64,000 bases of DNA from Deinococcus puniceus (GTDB taxonomy: Bacteria > Deinococcota > Deinococci > Deinococcales > Deinococcaceae), in the NCBI RefSeq assembly GCF_001644565.1, contig NZ_CP011387.1:106001-170000 (forward strand), read 5' to 3'. Positions 41,288-53,988 of this stretch are shown here, piece after piece (positions within the stretch are counted from its first letter, which is position 1; the number at the start of each line of letters is the position of its first letter). The notes beneath the pieces were generated by a model. The model saw only the letters and a program-made list of their open reading frames with translations. It searched no databases and was not told the DNA's origin. A program made the position numbers and the translations under genes.

Positions 41288-42632
41288 TCAGCGTTTCAAT
41301 TCGCCCCGATAAGCAAAGTCCCGATCTTTGCCTTCCAGTTGCAGATTGAATTGCTGGCTTGTGGTTTTGGCCCCATGTGAGCCGTCTACTCTGGCGTACA
41401 GGCTGCCATCGGCGCGGCGCAATTCTCCATCCCAGCTGACATAAATAGGAACCGCCTGAGCCTGAAACTTGATGCCTGAGGCAAAAGCCTTGGCGGTCAG
41501 CGTCAGTGGCTCATCGTTCACGCGGGCTTCCCCGGTCACGTGGTATTCGGATTCAGAAATCCAAGTGGCGTTGGCCTTCAGCCACAGCGATTTGGGGGCG
41601 GTACCCAGTTGCCACTTCACACCGCCGACTTGTTGGTACTTCAACACGCCTGCGTCGGTGTTGAGGATGCTGCCCAAAATAGGAAGGCGGGTGTCGTCGG
41701 GGGCATTTGCGTCCACCTGCGCCGTGATTTGCCCGTCGGAGAGGCGCACCGTTCCCAGCGTCTTGCCCGTGAAGGTTAGCGTCTCTCCCTTCAGGCTCAG
41801 ATCAACCCGCTGGCAATCTCCAGTCTCTACCGCGTTCCTCAGCGTTCCGTCGGCGCGGCGCAGTTCGATTACGCCGTCATCGTAGGCCAGTGCTGCCCCG
41901 CCGTCGGGGAGCGTTAGGGCGTCGTTGCTGATGCCGTTATCGTTCCCGCCAGAGCATTTGAAAGTATGTTGAGCCTTCCCGTCTATGGCTTGACCTGTGA
42001 CATTGGACGTAAAGAGAGAGCGTCTCACTTTGTAGACACCTTGCCAGATCGAGTCCTCAACAGCAAACCACTGCTTATCAGATGACCAATACGTGTAAGT
42101 GTCCTTCGGTAGAGTCGCCAGAAGCGTGTTGACGGCGGGATGAAGGGGCACAAGCTGCCGCGTGCGTGTGTTGATGATGGTGTCGTCGGACAGCAGCGCC
42201 AGCGTTGTGTCGGCATTGAAGCTTCGGAGGGAGGCGGGCAGCACCCAGCGGTCTGTTTCAGCCAAGGTTAGGGGGTCACGCTCAATCATGACCCATTGAG
42301 TGTTCGCATACCCATCAGACAACAGTCGGGCAGGAGTAGTGTCTGTTGCTGCCCGAAAAACAAAATCATCTTGAGCCAATGGAACTTCCTTCAGCACTTG
42401 CCCCGTTTGACTCTCAATGGCGAGGAGGCGTGAAGCTTTGTTGCCCTCACTCCGGGTCACATACAGCCGTCCATCCCCTTGGGTTTCAAGGGAATATCCC
42501 ACGGCAGGCGTCAGCATTCCGCGCCATTCGCCGTGTAGGGCGGCTTCTCCCTCTGGAATCTTCAGGATTTCGGGTGGGGCAGGCCGTCAGCAGGCACAGG
42601 CAGGCGGTGATCGGAAAGAGCAAACGCTTCAT
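41288..42632 (-). pseudogene. Lipoprotein of unknown function, split by a one-base frameshift
   Basis: The main frame (41288-42517, 409 residues from a mid-gene ATG) has no plausible start. Just upstream, in another frame, an ATG at 42632 encodes MKRLLFPITACLCLLTAC, a lipoprotein signal with lipobox LTAC, preceded by TAAGAT ending 6 nt before it. Removing one C from the C-runs at 42572-42579 (ggg and gggg on the plus strand) joins both parts as ...TACPTEILKIPEGEAALHGEWRGMLTP. The body looks like a beta-rich, propeller-like protein (repeated LRRADGTL, ELRRADGSLYARVDGS). Either a real frameshift, phase variation or a sequencing error. Confidence 0.8.
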
Positions 42633-42752
42633 GAAGGCATCTTAACGGAGTGTGCTGACCAGCCGTGCTGCATATGTGCATCGTCACAATCAGTTTAAGC
42701 ACTCCGCCAGTTTGCCGATGCATTCTTGACCCTTTTGGGCACACACTGGAGC

Positions 42753-43757
42753 ATGACGGCAACTGAGCTACAAGTAGAGACATTCGACAAGGCCACGGCG
42801 TCCCCGCAGGAGCGGCTGGCAGCGGCAGACCTTATTTTGGCCTGCTATGCGGCGGCCTACCCCGAAGACCCACCGTTGGTGCGGGATCAGGTGGCCGCTA
42901 CATTGGGCGATCATCTGCCCGATGAGGTGGTGTTGCCCTCTCTGGTGCGCGTGGGCGGGCAGGTGATCGGCTGGGCCAAACTGGAATTCAGCCTGACGCA
43001 GAATTTGCACGCCGCACACGCCAACATCATGGTTCACCCCGACCACCGCCGCGCTGGAGTGGGCCGCGCTTTGGCTGCCACCATGGAGCAGCAAGCCCGT
43101 CAACAGGGGCGGCGCATCGTGACCTTCATGACCTCTGACCGCGTGCCTGCCGCCCATGCCTTTGCCGACAGCTTGGGCGGAGAAGCGGCCCTGCCCATGC
43201 GCCAGAGCCAGTTGGTGGTGGCCGACGTCAGCGCCGAACTGCTTGAGCGCTGGTGCACCCGCCCCGAAGCTGACCCCTACCGACTGCACGTCTGGACGAC
43301 CCTTCCCGAAGAATATCTGGCCCGCGCCGCCGACCTGATGGGCGTGATGAACAGCGCGCCACGCGGGGAGTTGGACGTGGAAGACTGGACATTTACGCCC
43401 GAGATGATCCGGGGCTGGGAAAAAATGATGGCGAAGGAGGGTGAACTCTGCCTGACGCTGGCCGCCGAAGACACGGCCACAGGCACGCTAGCTGGATACA
43501 CGCAACTGTTCTGGCATCCTCAGCGGGCCAGCATTGCCTATCAGGGGGCAACCGCCGTGCGGCCAGAGTACCGGGGCGCGGGCCTCGGCAAATGGCTGAA
43601 AGCCGCCGCCCTGCGCCAGTTGCCCGCCCAGTGCCCTGGCACCCGCTTTATTCGCACCAACAACGCCGACGTGAACGCCGCCATGCTCGCCATCAATGTG
43701 CAGATGGGCTTTCTGCCCTACGCCGCCGTGACCGAGTGGCAGCTCAAGCTGGACTAA
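42753..43757 (+). CDS. Tandem-domain GNAT acetyltransferase
   Basis: 334 residues from MTATELQVE. Two GNAT folds: the first (about 1-160) has [25 protein letters not shown], the second (about 170-334) has [25 protein letters not shown]. The two-domain layout resembles mycothiol synthase MshD, but Deinococcus uses bacillithiol, so another substrate is likely. The open frame begins 27 nt earlier at 42726; the later ATG follows CACACT. Convergent with another GNAT gene across a MITE-like element. Confidence 0.82.
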   Translation: MTATELQVETFDKATASPQERLAAADLILACYAAAYPEDPPLVRDQVAATLGDHLPDEVVLPSLVRVGGQVIGWAKLEFSLTQNLHAAHANIMVHPDHRRAGVGRALAATMEQQARQQGRRIVTFMTSDRVPAAHAFADSLGGEAALPMRQSQLVVADVSAELLERWCTRPEADPYRLHVWTTLPEEYLARAADLMGVMNSAPRGELDVEDWTFTPEMIRGWEKMMAKEGELCLTLAAEDTATGTLAGYTQLFWHPQRASIAYQGATAVRPEYRGAGLGKWLKAAALRQLPAQCPGTRFIRTNNADVNAAMLAINVQMGFLPYAAVTEWQLKLD

Positions 43758-43761
43758 CTTT

Positions 43762-43885
43762 TAGAGCAGTTGTCCGAATGGAAGCGTCAGAAAAAAGCTC
43801 CTGACGCTTCCATTCTCCCGAATCCTCGTTCAATTCACTCACTCTGTTCGGTCAACAGCAAACGACTCTTTTGACAAATGCTCTA
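43762..43885. mobile_element. MITE-like 124-bp element
   Basis: Ends are 13-bp near-perfect inverted repeats (43762-43774 tagagcagttgtc, 43873-43885 gacaaatgctcta; 12 of 13 paired). Inside is a 15-bp perfect hairpin stem (43776-43790 with 43801-43815, loop 10). It fills the whole gap between two convergent stop codons, carries no gene, and may double as a bidirectional terminator. Confidence 0.65.
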
Positions 43886-43888
43886 GGC

Positions 43889-44644
43889 TCAGTTTCCCGA
43901 TTGAACCTGCTCGAAGCGCAGGCGTGCGCCGCACTGGACGAATCCGGCGCGGCGCACGTTGCGTTCACTGCCGGAACCGGGGGTCACGTTCACGCTGGCA
44001 AAGTCTGCCCCGTGCTGCGCGGCCAGATGCAGGCGGGCAGCCAACAGCGCCGATTGCACGCCCCGCTTGCGCTGCTCTGGCAAGGTGGCTCCGCTAAACA
44101 GCATCGCCACGCCTAGTTCTGTGCCCATCAGGCCTACGCCCGCAGGCTGATCGTCCAGCCGCGCCAGCACCCGTTTGACGTTGGGCAACGAGGCATTGAT
44201 CCGCATAATGGCCTCGCTGCCCGGCCCGAAGGCTCGGCAGGCCACGTCAATCCAGAGTTCGGGCGGCGCGTCCTGCACGGCGATAGCGGGCAAAGGAGGC
44301 AGATCGGTCAGGGGGTGCAGATACACATGCAAGATTTGCGTCAGCACGAAGCCTGCTCCGGTCAAGGCAGCCAGGGTTTCAGCGTTGACGTCGCTGAAGG
44401 CCTGCACACTGGGCCGCACGCCCCTCACCCTGAAAAAGTCGGCGGTGGCCCGGAAATCTTCGGCAGTCGGTGTGACGTCTGGTGCGAGGGTCGCAATATT
44501 CACGGGCAACTCGGCCCCCGAAAAAATAGCTGTGACCGGGCCAAAGCTGGCCTGAACCTGTGCATAGGCCTGCAAACCTACGGCCTCTGCCTGTGCGATT
44601 CGGGCCAACTGATTTTCCAGCACGGGCCGTTGCTCAGGTGTCAT
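43889..44644 (-). CDS. GNAT-family acetyltransferase
   Basis: 251 residues. The N-terminal half (about 1-120) is weakly conserved and has FFRVRGVRPSVQAFSDVNAETLAALTGAGF; the GNAT core is in the C-terminal half, with GATLPEQRKRGVQSALLAARLHLAAQHGADFASVNVTPGSGSERNVRRAGF. The substrate is unknown. TATGCT (44651-44656, reverse strand) ends 6 nt before the ATG. It is convergent with the tandem GNAT gene. Confidence 0.8.
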   Translation of the reverse strand: MTPEQRPVLENQLARIAQAEAVGLQAYAQVQASFGPVTAIFSGAELPVNIATLAPDVTPTAEDFRATADFFRVRGVRPSVQAFSDVNAETLAALTGAGFVLTQILHVYLHPLTDLPPLPAIAVQDAPPELWIDVACRAFGPGSEAIMRINASLPNVKRVLARLDDQPAGVGLMGTELGVAMLFSGATLPEQRKRGVQSALLAARLHLAAQHGADFASVNVTPGSGSERNVRRAGFVQCGARLRFEQVQSGN

Positions 44645-44684
44645 GGCCTCAGCATACGGGCCAGCGTGCTGGGTTGAAGGAAGC

Positions 44685-45041
44685 TCAGGCGTCTGGGTCA
44701 GCGTCCCATTGGGTCAGGCTGTACGCCGTCAGTACCGTGGCCGCCAGCCCCGCAAAATAGGCTTTTTCTTTGGTTCCGCTCATTGCGCCCAGCACCGCAG
44801 GCAGTGCCAGCAGGGCCGGGGCGCTTGCCAGTTCAATCTTCCCGTGAACCGGAAAAGGGATGGTGCGCCGCAGTCCCAGCGGGAAATCGGTCAGCGCCGT
44901 GACCACCAGATAGGTTCCGGCAAAGAGGGCCGAAGCGCGGCGGGCGGCAGGGTTCAGGCCCAGCAGGGGAGGCGCGGCCAGCATCAGGGCGCAGGCGGCG
45001 TAGTCGACGATTCCGTGGCGGCGCGGCGTGAGGGGTTTCAT
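44685..45041 (-). CDS. Small four-helix membrane protein, SPW-like
   Basis: 118 residues from MKPLTPRRHGIVDYA (122 from an upstream ATG). Four hydrophobic helices with TDFPLGLRRTIPFPVHGKIELA in the middle, a pattern found in small membrane proteins of the SPW type in several phyla. The function is unknown. The gene lies just upstream of the GNAT gene on the same strand (40-nt gap) and downstream of tRNA-Arg. Confidence 0.65.
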   Translation of the reverse strand: MKPLTPRRHGIVDYAACALMLAAPPLLGLNPAARRASALFAGTYLVVTALTDFPLGLRRTIPFPVHGKIELASAPALLALPAVLGAMSGTKEKAYFAGLAATVLTAYSLTQWDADPDA

Positions 45042-45135
45042 GCACCCTAGCATCCCGGCCCCAGTTCAAGGCCAGATGGCGGTTGGCTAAAAGGGTCTTC
45101 AGGGCAAGTTCTGGCACAGATCATCAACGAACAAC

Positions 45136-45157
45136 CCCGACGCTTGGCCGGGGTGTT
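45136..45157. terminator. Terminator after tRNA-Arg
   Basis: accccg and cggggt form a stem around acgcttggc; the plus strand continues gttctttatt. It lies just past the tRNA 3' end on the reverse strand. Confidence 0.55.
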
Positions 45158-45167
45158 CTTTATTGCT

Positions 45168-45244
<77 letters not shown>

Positions 45245-45260
45245 CTACGTAGCGGCACAG

Positions 45261-45266
45261 AGTATA
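45261..45266 (-). promoter_or_regulatory. tRNA-Arg promoter -10
   Basis: TATACT on the reverse strand, 16 bp before the tRNA 5' end, with TTTGCC 17 bp upstream. The sequence TATACTCTGT is also found in the promoter of small RNA unit 1. Confidence 0.6.
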
Positions 45267-45284
45267 GCAAGGCCGCTGCAACAG

Positions 45285-45317
45285 GCAAAAGCGCCAGATT
45301 CACGCTGACGCTTTTGC
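45285..45317 (-). terminator. lpd terminator
   Basis: A 9-bp perfect stem (45285-45293 with 45309-45317, gcaaaagcg/cgcttttgc) 17 nt past the lpd stop. Confidence 0.6.
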
Positions 45318-45333
45318 TCCGTGAGGCTATTTC

Positions 45334-46749
<1,416 letters not shown>

Positions 46750-46892
46750 GGCCGTAGTCTAGCGTTCCCCCGCCCGCCGACTGTCCCTCTGACCCGCCCA
46801 GCCGGACGCGGAGTATTTACACTTACAACTGGTGAATGGCAGCCAGAGGACATCCTGAAGCCCAGGTTGGCTGCATCCCCTAAACTAGTCCC

Positions 46893-48146
<1,254 letters not shown>

Positions 48147-48161
48147 CCACTTCCCGCCTTG

Positions 48162-48190
48162 TTGCATTATTCACCGCATATGCATACTAT
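48162..48190 (+). promoter_or_regulatory. argR promoter
   Basis: TTGCAT (48162-48167), 17 bp, TACTAT (48185-48190), then 6 nt to the GTG. The AT-rich tattcaccgcatatgcata inside it resembles half ARG boxes, suggesting autoregulation. Confidence 0.65.
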
Positions 48191-48196
48191 TGCAGG

Positions 48197-48658
48197 GTGC
48201 TCAGCAAGGATCAGCGCCAAAAGCGCATTCAGGACATCATCGCCCGCGAGAGTGTTTCCACGCAGGCGGATCTCGTCGCACGGCTGCGGGCCGACGGCGT
48301 GCATGTCACTCAGGCCACCGTCAGCCGCGACATCAACGAACTCCGGCTGGTGCGTCTGCCCATCGGCAAGGGCCGCCACCGCTATGCTCTGGCGCAGGTA
48401 GCAGGGCATGGCAACGTAGAAGAAGAACTGGCCCGTCTGTTCCAAAACTTCGTGCATGACGTAGACCGGGGCGAAAATGTGCTGGTCATCCGTACCGCCG
48501 ACGGCCACGCCACCGGGGTCGCCCTGCTGTTAGATCGCCTGCGCCGAGACGACATCGTGGGCACCATCGCCGGAGAAGACACCATTTTCGTGGTGGCCCG
48601 CACGATTGCCGAGGGCGAGGAATTGATGGAAGAGTTGAATGCGCTGATGATCGGTTAG
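48197..48658 (+). CDS. argR: Arginine repressor ArgR
   Basis: 153 residues from GTG at 48197. N-terminal winged helix ([43 protein letters not shown]) and C-terminal arginine-binding hexamerisation domain ([34 protein letters not shown]). With arginine it represses biosynthesis genes. The open frame extends upstream to 48053 inside coaBC, but promoter TTGCAT-17-TACTAT ends 6 nt before the GTG, so the transcript is leaderless. A hairpin terminator follows. Confidence 0.92.
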   Translation: MLSKDQRQKRIQDIIARESVSTQADLVARLRADGVHVTQATVSRDINELRLVRLPIGKGRHRYALAQVAGHGNVEEELARLFQNFVHDVDRGENVLVIRTADGHATGVALLLDRLRRDDIVGTIAGEDTIFVVARTIAEGEELMEELNALMIG

Positions 48659-48665
48659 ATCGTGG

Positions 48666-48702
48666 GTGTGGATCGTGGTTTGACCTTGACCACGATCCAC
48701 AC
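48666..48702. terminator. argR terminator
   Basis: A 14-bp perfect stem (48666-48679 with 48689-48702, gtgtggatcgtggt) and 9-nt loop between convergent argR and the kinase gene. The gatcgtgg core recurs at about 29335-29350. Confidence 0.75.
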
Positions 48703-48718
48703 TCGTATTTCCCCAGTT

Positions 48719-50317
48719 TTAAGGCACATCCTCTTCACTCAAATCCGGCACGTTCCCAATCGGCACCTGTACATGGGCCACCGTGCCCACGCCCACTTCA
48801 CTTTCTATCCAAATTCGCCCGCCGTGCGCGTCCACGATGCCCTTGGCGATGCTGAGGCCGAGGCCCGCGCCGCCCTGATCCCGGCTGCGGCTGTCCTCTA
48901 CGCGGTAAAAGCGGTCGAAGAGGCGTTGCAGATGCTCGGGCGCAATGCCGGGGCCGTCGTCGCGGACGCTCAGGCGCACCTCTCTGGTTTTGCCTCCCAC
49001 CACGTCCTGCGGCGTACTTTCCAGCGTAATCGTGGTGGCTCCGGCCTTCAGCGCGTTGCCCACCAGATTGATGATGACCTGCTTCATGCGGTCTGGGTCG
49101 CCCTCGAAGGGAACATCTTCGCCTGTGGTGGTCAGCACGGTGTTCTGGGCCTGTGCCAACGGGGCGAGTTCGCGGGCCACATCGGCCAAGAACAGGCTGG
49201 ACAAGATCGGCTGATGCGTGAGCGTGAGTGCGCCGCTGTCGGAGCGGGCCAGTTGCAGCAGGCTGGCGATCAGGTTGGTCAGGCGTTCGGATTCGCTGCG
49301 AATAATATTCAGGCTTTCCTGCTGCTGCCCGCTGGGGCTGGTGCGCCGCAGCAGGTAGCTGGCGTGCCCGCTGATGGCCGTTACCGGGGTTCTCAGTTCG
49401 TGGCTGGCATCCGAAGTAAAACGGCGCTGGGCCTCGAAGGAGCTTTCCAAGCGCCCCAGCATGGCATTCAGCGCCTGTGCCAAAGCCTGTACCTCGTCGC
49501 CGGTGGCGGGTTCGGGTACGCGCTCAGCGAGGTTCTGGCCGCCAATGCGTTCGGCGGCCCGCTGTACCAGACGCAGGGGACGCATGGCCTGCCCCGCCAG
49601 CAGATAGGAACCCGCCCCAGCAGTCACGAGTCCCACCAAGAACAGCAGCAGAATCACGCTTCTCAGTTGCGCCAGCGTAAACGTGAGCGTGGACAGGTCG
49701 CGGCCTACATAGGTAATCGCAAAAGTCTCGCGGGCCGTACCGAAAGCGTTGTTTTCCAGCAAGACCGGAGCCAGCGTGACCAGTACCCGCATAGACACGG
49801 GATCGTCGAACTGCTTCTTGACTTGCTGGGTCAGAATCATCTGTCGTCCGGGAGAGGAGATCAGGCGTACCAATTCGGCGTCCGACAGACGAATGGGAGC
49901 GCTGGGGTCTACGCCCACGCTCTGGCGGGTGCCGTCAGCCAACGCGCGAATGATGGTTAACAGTTGGGTGCGGGCTTGCTCAGACTTAGCCCGCGTAAAC
50001 TCTGCAGTCAAGCTGTCCTGATCATAGAAGGACAACTGTTCTATCTGAATGGCCGAGTTGGGGAAAAAGTAGCGGGCAGGCCTCAGCAGCACACCCGCGC
50101 TCCCATTCTCCCCGTTCCCGCTGGCTGCCGATTCCAGTTCGATCTGGCTATAAATGGTGGTGAACTGGCGGTAGGTGTCCTGCAACTCCCGATCCATCCC
50201 GCTGATGAGGTTGGTTCTCATCATCAGCAGGGTGGCAAAAGCAACGCCTGTCAGGAGGACGGCCAAGAGCGCCGTATAGAACAGCGTCAAGCGCCAGCGC
50301 AGGGTCACGCCGCCCAC
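48719..50317 (-). CDS. Sensor histidine kinase
   Basis: 532 residues. N-terminal membrane helix (about 8-32, [21 protein letters not shown]), a periplasmic sensor region (about 33-195), a second helix (about 200-222, [21 protein letters not shown]), HAMP (about 225-280), DHp with H-box [20 protein letters not shown], and the ATPase with N-box [38 protein letters not shown] and [19 protein letters not shown]. It likely pairs with the response regulator just upstream. GTG start. A palindrome TCTGTACAGA lies at 50323-50332. Confidence 0.93.
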   Translation of the reverse strand: MGGVTLRWRLTLFYTALLAVLLTGVAFATLLMMRTNLISGMDRELQDTYRQFTTIYSQIELESAASGNGENGSAGVLLRPARYFFPNSAIQIEQLSFYDQDSLTAEFTRAKSEQARTQLLTIIRALADGTRQSVGVDPSAPIRLSDAELVRLISSPGRQMILTQQVKKQFDDPVSMRVLVTLAPVLLENNAFGTARETFAITYVGRDLSTLTFTLAQLRSVILLLFLVGLVTAGAGSYLLAGQAMRPLRLVQRAAERIGGQNLAERVPEPATGDEVQALAQALNAMLGRLESSFEAQRRFTSDASHELRTPVTAISGHASYLLRRTSPSGQQQESLNIIRSESERLTNLIASLLQLARSDSGALTLTHQPILSSLFLADVARELAPLAQAQNTVLTTTGEDVPFEGDPDRMKQVIINLVGNALKAGATTITLESTPQDVVGGKTREVRLSVRDDGPGIAPEHLQRLFDRFYRVEDSRSRDQGGAGLGLSIAKGIVDAHGGRIWIESEVGVGTVAHVQVPIGNVPDLSEEDVP

Positions 50318-50419
50318 CTATATCTGTACAGACAGGCAGGGCAGCGGCAAAGGGCAGAGAACATCACGCCGCCCACTCTACCGCGCCCCGGTGTGAGGCC
50401 GATTCAGCCTGATTGCGGC

Positions 50420-51097
50420 TTATTCTTCGCGCAGCACGTAGCCCACGCCGCGCACGGTATGAATCAGGCGTCGCTCTCCGCCCTCTTCCAACTTGCGGCG
50501 CAGGTAGCCGATATATACGTCCACGACGTTGCTGCCGCCCGTATATTCCGGCCAGACCTTCTCTTCGATTTCGAAGCGGCTGAACACTTTGCCGGGGTTG
50601 CGGGCCAGCAGTTCCAGTAACTCAAATTCTTTGGCACTCAGTTCCACACGCCGTCCACCCCGGAAAATTTCGCGGCCATCGAGATTCATGACCAAGTCGG
50701 CCACGCGTACTTCTCCGGTCACGGCAGGATTCACGCGGCGCAGGTGGGCACGCACGCGGGCCAGCAGTTCCTCAATAGAAAAAGGCTTGATCAGGTAGTC
50801 GTCCGCGCCGCTGTCCAGCCCCTCCACCTTGTCCTGAATGCCGTCTTTGGCGGTCAGAATAATGATGGGGGTGTTGCTGGTCTTGCGAATGCGGCGGGCC
50901 ACTTCCAGACCGTCCAGCACGGGCAGCATCAGATCCAGAATCACGAGATCGGGGTTGACTTCACGGAATTTTGACAGACCCGTCACGCCGTCGAACGCCA
51001 CCTCTGTCGCGTAGCCTTCGGCGGCGAGTTCGAGTTCGATAAAGCGGGCGATGTCTTTCTCATCTTCAATCACGAGAACCAGCGGCTTGCGTTCCAT
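50420..51097 (-). CDS. OmpR-type response regulator, DrRRA-like
   Basis: 225 residues. Receiver domain with DE pair IEDEKD, phosphoacceptor Asp in [14 protein letters not shown], Thr in IILTAKDG and Lys in [10 protein letters not shown]-terminal winged helix (about 135-223, [37 protein letters not shown]). The sequence looks like D. radiodurans DrRRA (DR2418), a radiation-response regulator, but this rests on memory. TAGACT (51104-51109) ends 6 nt before the ATG, with a 12-bp palindrome at 51117-51128 over the -35 region. Confidence 0.93.
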   Translation of the reverse strand: MERKPLVLVIEDEKDIARFIELELAAEGYATEVAFDGVTGLSKFREVNPDLVILDLMLPVLDGLEVARRIRKTSNTPIIILTAKDGIQDKVEGLDSGADDYLIKPFSIEELLARVRAHLRRVNPAVTGEVRVADLVMNLDGREIFRGGRRVELSAKEFELLELLARNPGKVFSRFEIEEKVWPEYTGGSNVVDVYIGYLRRKLEEGGERRLIHTVRGVGYVLREE

Positions 51098-51116
51098 AGG
51101 GTCAGTCTAGGGAGCG

Positions 51117-51128
51117 TTCTCATGAGAA
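51117..51128. promoter_or_regulatory. Palindrome over the response regulator -35 region
   Basis: TTCTCATGAGAA, a perfect 12-bp palindrome just upstream of the -10 box TAGACT (51104-51109). A likely operator, possibly autoregulatory. Confidence 0.45.
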
Positions 51129-51142
51129 GCCGCGCCGTGTGC

Positions 51143-51754
51143 TTAACCAGCTTTCATGTGGCCGTGCGAGTGCTGCTCTGGCTGGGGCCTCAGCTGCGCC
51201 GTGAAGGCCACGCATTCAGTATTAAATCCGTGCAGGGAAGGCAGGGTGCGGGGCGTGTAACTGACCTGCCGCAAGTGATCCATTTTGGACGCGCCGCCGC
51301 ACACCAGCGTCTCACCGGGATGGGCGGCGCTGCACAGGCGGCAGGCATAGTTGACGGGCAGGCCGTAGGCGCTAGGTTGCCCGCCCACCATGCCCGTGAT
51401 GACCTGACCCACCGCGACCCCGCTGCGAACCTGCAGAGTCACGCCCAACATGGCCGCCAACGACAGGCGCGCCGATCTCTCATGCGCCTCAAGGGCCGCC
51501 GTGATGCCTGCGCTCACGTGTTGCTCATCCCAGAGCGCCAGAACCGCGTCGCCCTGATGTTGCAGCACCTGTCCGCCCCGCGCCTCGAAACTGAGGATCA
51601 GTACCTGGACAAATTCGGCCATGAGCGAGGTGTAGTGATCTAGCGGCAAAAGGTGCGCTAGGCGCGTGCTGCCTACCAGATCCACCATGACCAAACAAGC
51701 CAGTTGCGAGGGCGTGGCCTGAGCGGGAAGGGGAAACAGCAAGTCAGTGGGCAT
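51143..51754 (-). CDS. Class III adenylate/guanylate cyclase-domain protein
   Basis: 203 residues from MPTDLLFPL (215 from an earlier ATG). Cyclase homology domain: metal Asp in [16 protein letters not shown] (about 22-37), [11 protein letters not shown] (second metal Asp) and [22 protein letters not shown] (substrate-binding Asn-Arg region). The protein is a single catalytic domain with no membrane part, like stand-alone CHD proteins. The key positions are mostly present, so cAMP or cGMP production is possible. The start at 51754 is followed by the conserved strand. Confidence 0.78.
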   Translation of the reverse strand: MPTDLLFPLPAQATPSQLACLVMVDLVGSTRLAHLLPLDHYTSLMAEFVQVLILSFEARGGQVLQHQGDAVLALWDEQHVSAGITAALEAHERSARLSLAAMLGVTLQVRSGVAVGQVITGMVGGQPSAYGLPVNYACRLCSAAHPGETLVCGGASKMDHLRQVSYTPRTLPSLHGFNTECVAFTAQLRPQPEQHSHGHMKAG

Positions 51755-52033
51755 AGGGATAGCTTGATGATGCCTCAGCCTTCTCCTCACGTAAAGCCCA
51801 TGTCCTGTTCATCTCATCTCTATTCAGAAGCTTGTCAGAAAGCTCTCATTCAATTTCTGCCTCTCGAGGCCACCCAGGAGGGCGGGAGCGCCGCTCACCC
51901 ACTGCTGGGTCAGCAGAAGGCCAGCACAAGAGCTTTACTGACTCACCAGTATATACCAGAGGGTAAAGAAACTCTTTATTTGTAAAAAATTTAACGCTAG
52001 GAAATGCTGATTGGTAGGTTCAGTCTCAGAGCT

Positions 52034-52486
52034 TCAGCGAAGCGAATCGTTCTCTACGGCGAACCCGTGCAGCAGCGGCAGTGTGCGGAAGGCCACCCAG
52101 TCTCCGGGGCGCACTTCGGGCAGAGGCGTAAAGCTGGACAGCACCAGCGGCAGCCGTGCCCGGACGACCCAAGAGCGGCGTGACACATCTAATACTTCGC
52201 CCACGCCTTCCAGCCCCGATATGCCGATCACGGTCAGTTCCTCACGTCCATCAGCGGGTTGAGGACGGAGATCGGTGGCGGCCAAGTCCAGAATGCCGTG
52301 CACCACCAGTTTGGCCGGGCCGGGGCGCACCGTGTAGGGGCCGCTGCGGTCAAACAGGTACAGCACGCGCCCGCCCGCCGAGAACTCCTGCAACGGGCTG
52401 CCTTCCCGCTGGGGGTAGACCTGACCTACCGCCGCCCACGCCGCATAGCGCGAGGCGAATTCGGTTTCAGAACTTTCCAGCGTCAC
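52034..52486 (-). CDS. Hypothetical protein
   Basis: 150 residues starting at GTG. It begins with an amphipathic helix (about 8-25, [16 protein letters not shown]) followed by beta-rich sequence with [28 protein letters not shown] and [21 protein letters not shown] recognise no family and see no signal peptide or membrane helix. It lies between the cyclase gene and the small gene downstream of ubiA, all on the reverse strand. The A/T-rich stretch 51800-52030 before the cyclase gene holds no clear feature. Confidence 0.6.
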   Translation of the reverse strand: MTLESSETEFASRYAAWAAVGQVYPQREGSPLQEFSAGGRVLYLFDRSGPYTVRPGPAKLVVHGILDLAATDLRPQPADGREELTVIGISGLEGVGEVLDVSRRSWVVRARLPLVLSSFTPLPEVRPGDWVAFRTLPLLHGFAVENDSLR

Positions 52487-52582
52487 GCGGTTTCCGGTGC
52501 AGAGGAAGTGGGCAAGAGGGCGGGAGAAACGGACATTGGCCGGAGTCTAGCGGGAGACCGGGGCCTCTGTCAGGTTTCCGGG

Positions 52583-52885
52583 TCAGTCTGCTTCTTCAGG
52601 CTCCAGCCACGCCAGCGTCGGGCGGTCTTCGCGGGGCACTGGGGGCGTGCCGTCGGGTAGGGCGTCCAGCAACGTATCGGCCCGCTCTAGGGCAAAGGTG
52701 CCCTCTACTTCACGCAGCATATGAATCATGACCAGCCCGCTCAGGCGCTCCAGATCGGCCCATGCGCGCGATCCGGCGGGGTGCAGGTCACGCTCGCGCA
52801 GCAATAAGGTGAGAGCGTGTCGCTCCTGGCCTTCTGCAAAAGCGGCCCTGATCTTGGCAGGAATGCTGACCCGTTCACCCCTCAC
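52583..52885 (-). CDS. Small hypothetical protein coupled to the UbiA gene
   Basis: 100 residues from GTG at 52885, which overlaps the ubiA stop (GTGA, 52882-52885), so it is translationally coupled. Largely helical: [27 protein letters not shown], then [34 protein letters not shown], and acidic tail WLEPEEAD. The longer open frame reaching 52948 lies inside ubiA and is not needed. Function unknown; tight coupling to a quinone prenyltransferase is the only clue. Confidence 0.6.
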   Translation of the reverse strand: MRGERVSIPAKIRAAFAEGQERHALTLLLRERDLHPAGSRAWADLERLSGLVMIHMLREVEGTFALERADTLLDALPDGTPPVPREDRPTLAWLEPEEAD

Positions 52886-53769
52886 CCGTTCAGCGTGCGC
52901 CACACCACATCCACGATGACGCCCGCCAGCATGGTGAGGGCCAACCACATATTCGCGTCGAAAAAGGCGACGTTGGCGCGGGTCAGGTCATTGGGGTTCA
53001 CGATGCGGTGCTCGTACAGCAAAATGCCGCCCATAACGAGGGCCGCGACGTAATACCAACCGCTGGCCCCCACCGCCACACCGACTGCCAGCAACAGCAA
53101 AAAAGTGAGGGCGTGGCTGCCCGCTGCGATCTTGAGCGCACGCGGAATGCCGAAGCGCACCGGAATGCTCTTGACGTTGTTTCGGCGGTCAAAGTCGTAG
53201 TCCATCGTGGCGTAAATGACGTCTAGCCCGATCATCCAAAAAATGACGACGGCCCACAAGAGCCACGCGGGGGGCGCAAATTCGCCCGTGACCGCGATCC
53301 AACCGCCCGCTGCCGCCGCGCCGTCCGTGATGCCCAGCCACGCATGACACAGCCACGTGTACCGCTTGGTATAGGGGTAGCCGATCAGGAAGACAACGGC
53401 CAGCGGCATCAGCCACAGGCACAGCGGGTTCAGTTGGGCGGCGGCAAAGGCCATGACCACCAGACTAACCACCACCAGCGTCCACGCCTGCGCAGGCGTA
53501 ATTTTGCCGCTGGGCACCTCGCGTCCCGCCGTGCGTGGGTTACGTGCATCGATGAAGCGGTCTATAACCCGGTTGGCCCCCATCGCCGCCGTGCGGGCCG
53601 ACGCCATCGCCACCGTGACCCAAATCAGCACGCTCCAACCCGGCCAGCCTGTGCCGTTCACCGCCAAGCTTGCCAGCAGCATCCCCGCGTAGGCAAACGG
53701 CAGCGCAAAGACCGTGTGCTCAAATTTCACGAGGTCGAGGTAGGTCTTAACTTGGGCGGCGGCGTTCAT
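52882..53769 (-). CDS. UbiA-family prenyltransferase, MqnP-like
   Basis: 295 residues from [11 protein letters not shown]. Eight or nine hydrophobic helices. The two Asp-rich motifs are [24 protein letters not shown] (about 66-89) and [16 protein letters not shown] (about 185-200). The N-terminal [16 protein letters not shown] is typical of the family. Likely attaches a polyprenyl chain to the menaquinone precursor in the futalosine pathway (MqnP), since Deinococcus respires with menaquinone. The open frame extends to 53799 (30 nt more); TATTCT lies 9 nt before the chosen ATG. Confidence 0.88.
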   Translation of the reverse strand: MNAAAQVKTYLDLVKFEHTVFALPFAYAGMLLASLAVNGTGWPGWSVLIWVTVAMASARTAAMGANRVIDRFIDARNPRTAGREVPSGKITPAQAWTLVVVSLVVMAFAAAQLNPLCLWLMPLAVVFLIGYPYTKRYTWLCHAWLGITDGAAAAGGWIAVTGEFAPPAWLLWAVVIFWMIGLDVIYATMDYDFDRRNNVKSIPVRFGIPRALKIAAGSHALTFLLLLAVGVAVGASGWYYVAALVMGGILLYEHRIVNPNDLTRANVAFFDANMWLALTMLAGVIVDVVWRTLNG

Positions 53770-53799
53770 ACGCCAAACAGAATACGCCTCCGCTCTCAT

Positions 53800-53945
53800 C
53801 TGATATAGATTCCGATTGAATCCCGCCTTGTTTGGGATTCAATTCGAGCAGAGCGAGCAGGAAAAAATAGGGATGCCGGGAAAGGGACGGACAGCCGGTG
53901 GGGTTCCCAGTTGTACAGGAATTGGACGGCATCCCTATGACCTGA
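53800..53945. repeat. Deinococcus hairpin-bearing intergenic repeat
   Basis: Contains hairpin attgaatccc/gggattcaat (about 53815-53843) and a longer inverted pair atagggatgccg/cggcatccctat (53867-53878 with 53927-53938) around 48 nt with gccggtggggttcccag. A diverged copy is at 265-416. Placed just upstream of ubiA. Confidence 0.65.
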
Positions 53946-53988
53946 GAGGGGCGTTACAGGCCCCGTTGGGGTGGGGCAGCGGCAGAGT

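Noticed and set aside
48662..49960. 432-residue frame antisense to the histidine kinase
   Set aside because: Shadow frame; the reverse strand has clear H-, N- and G-boxes.
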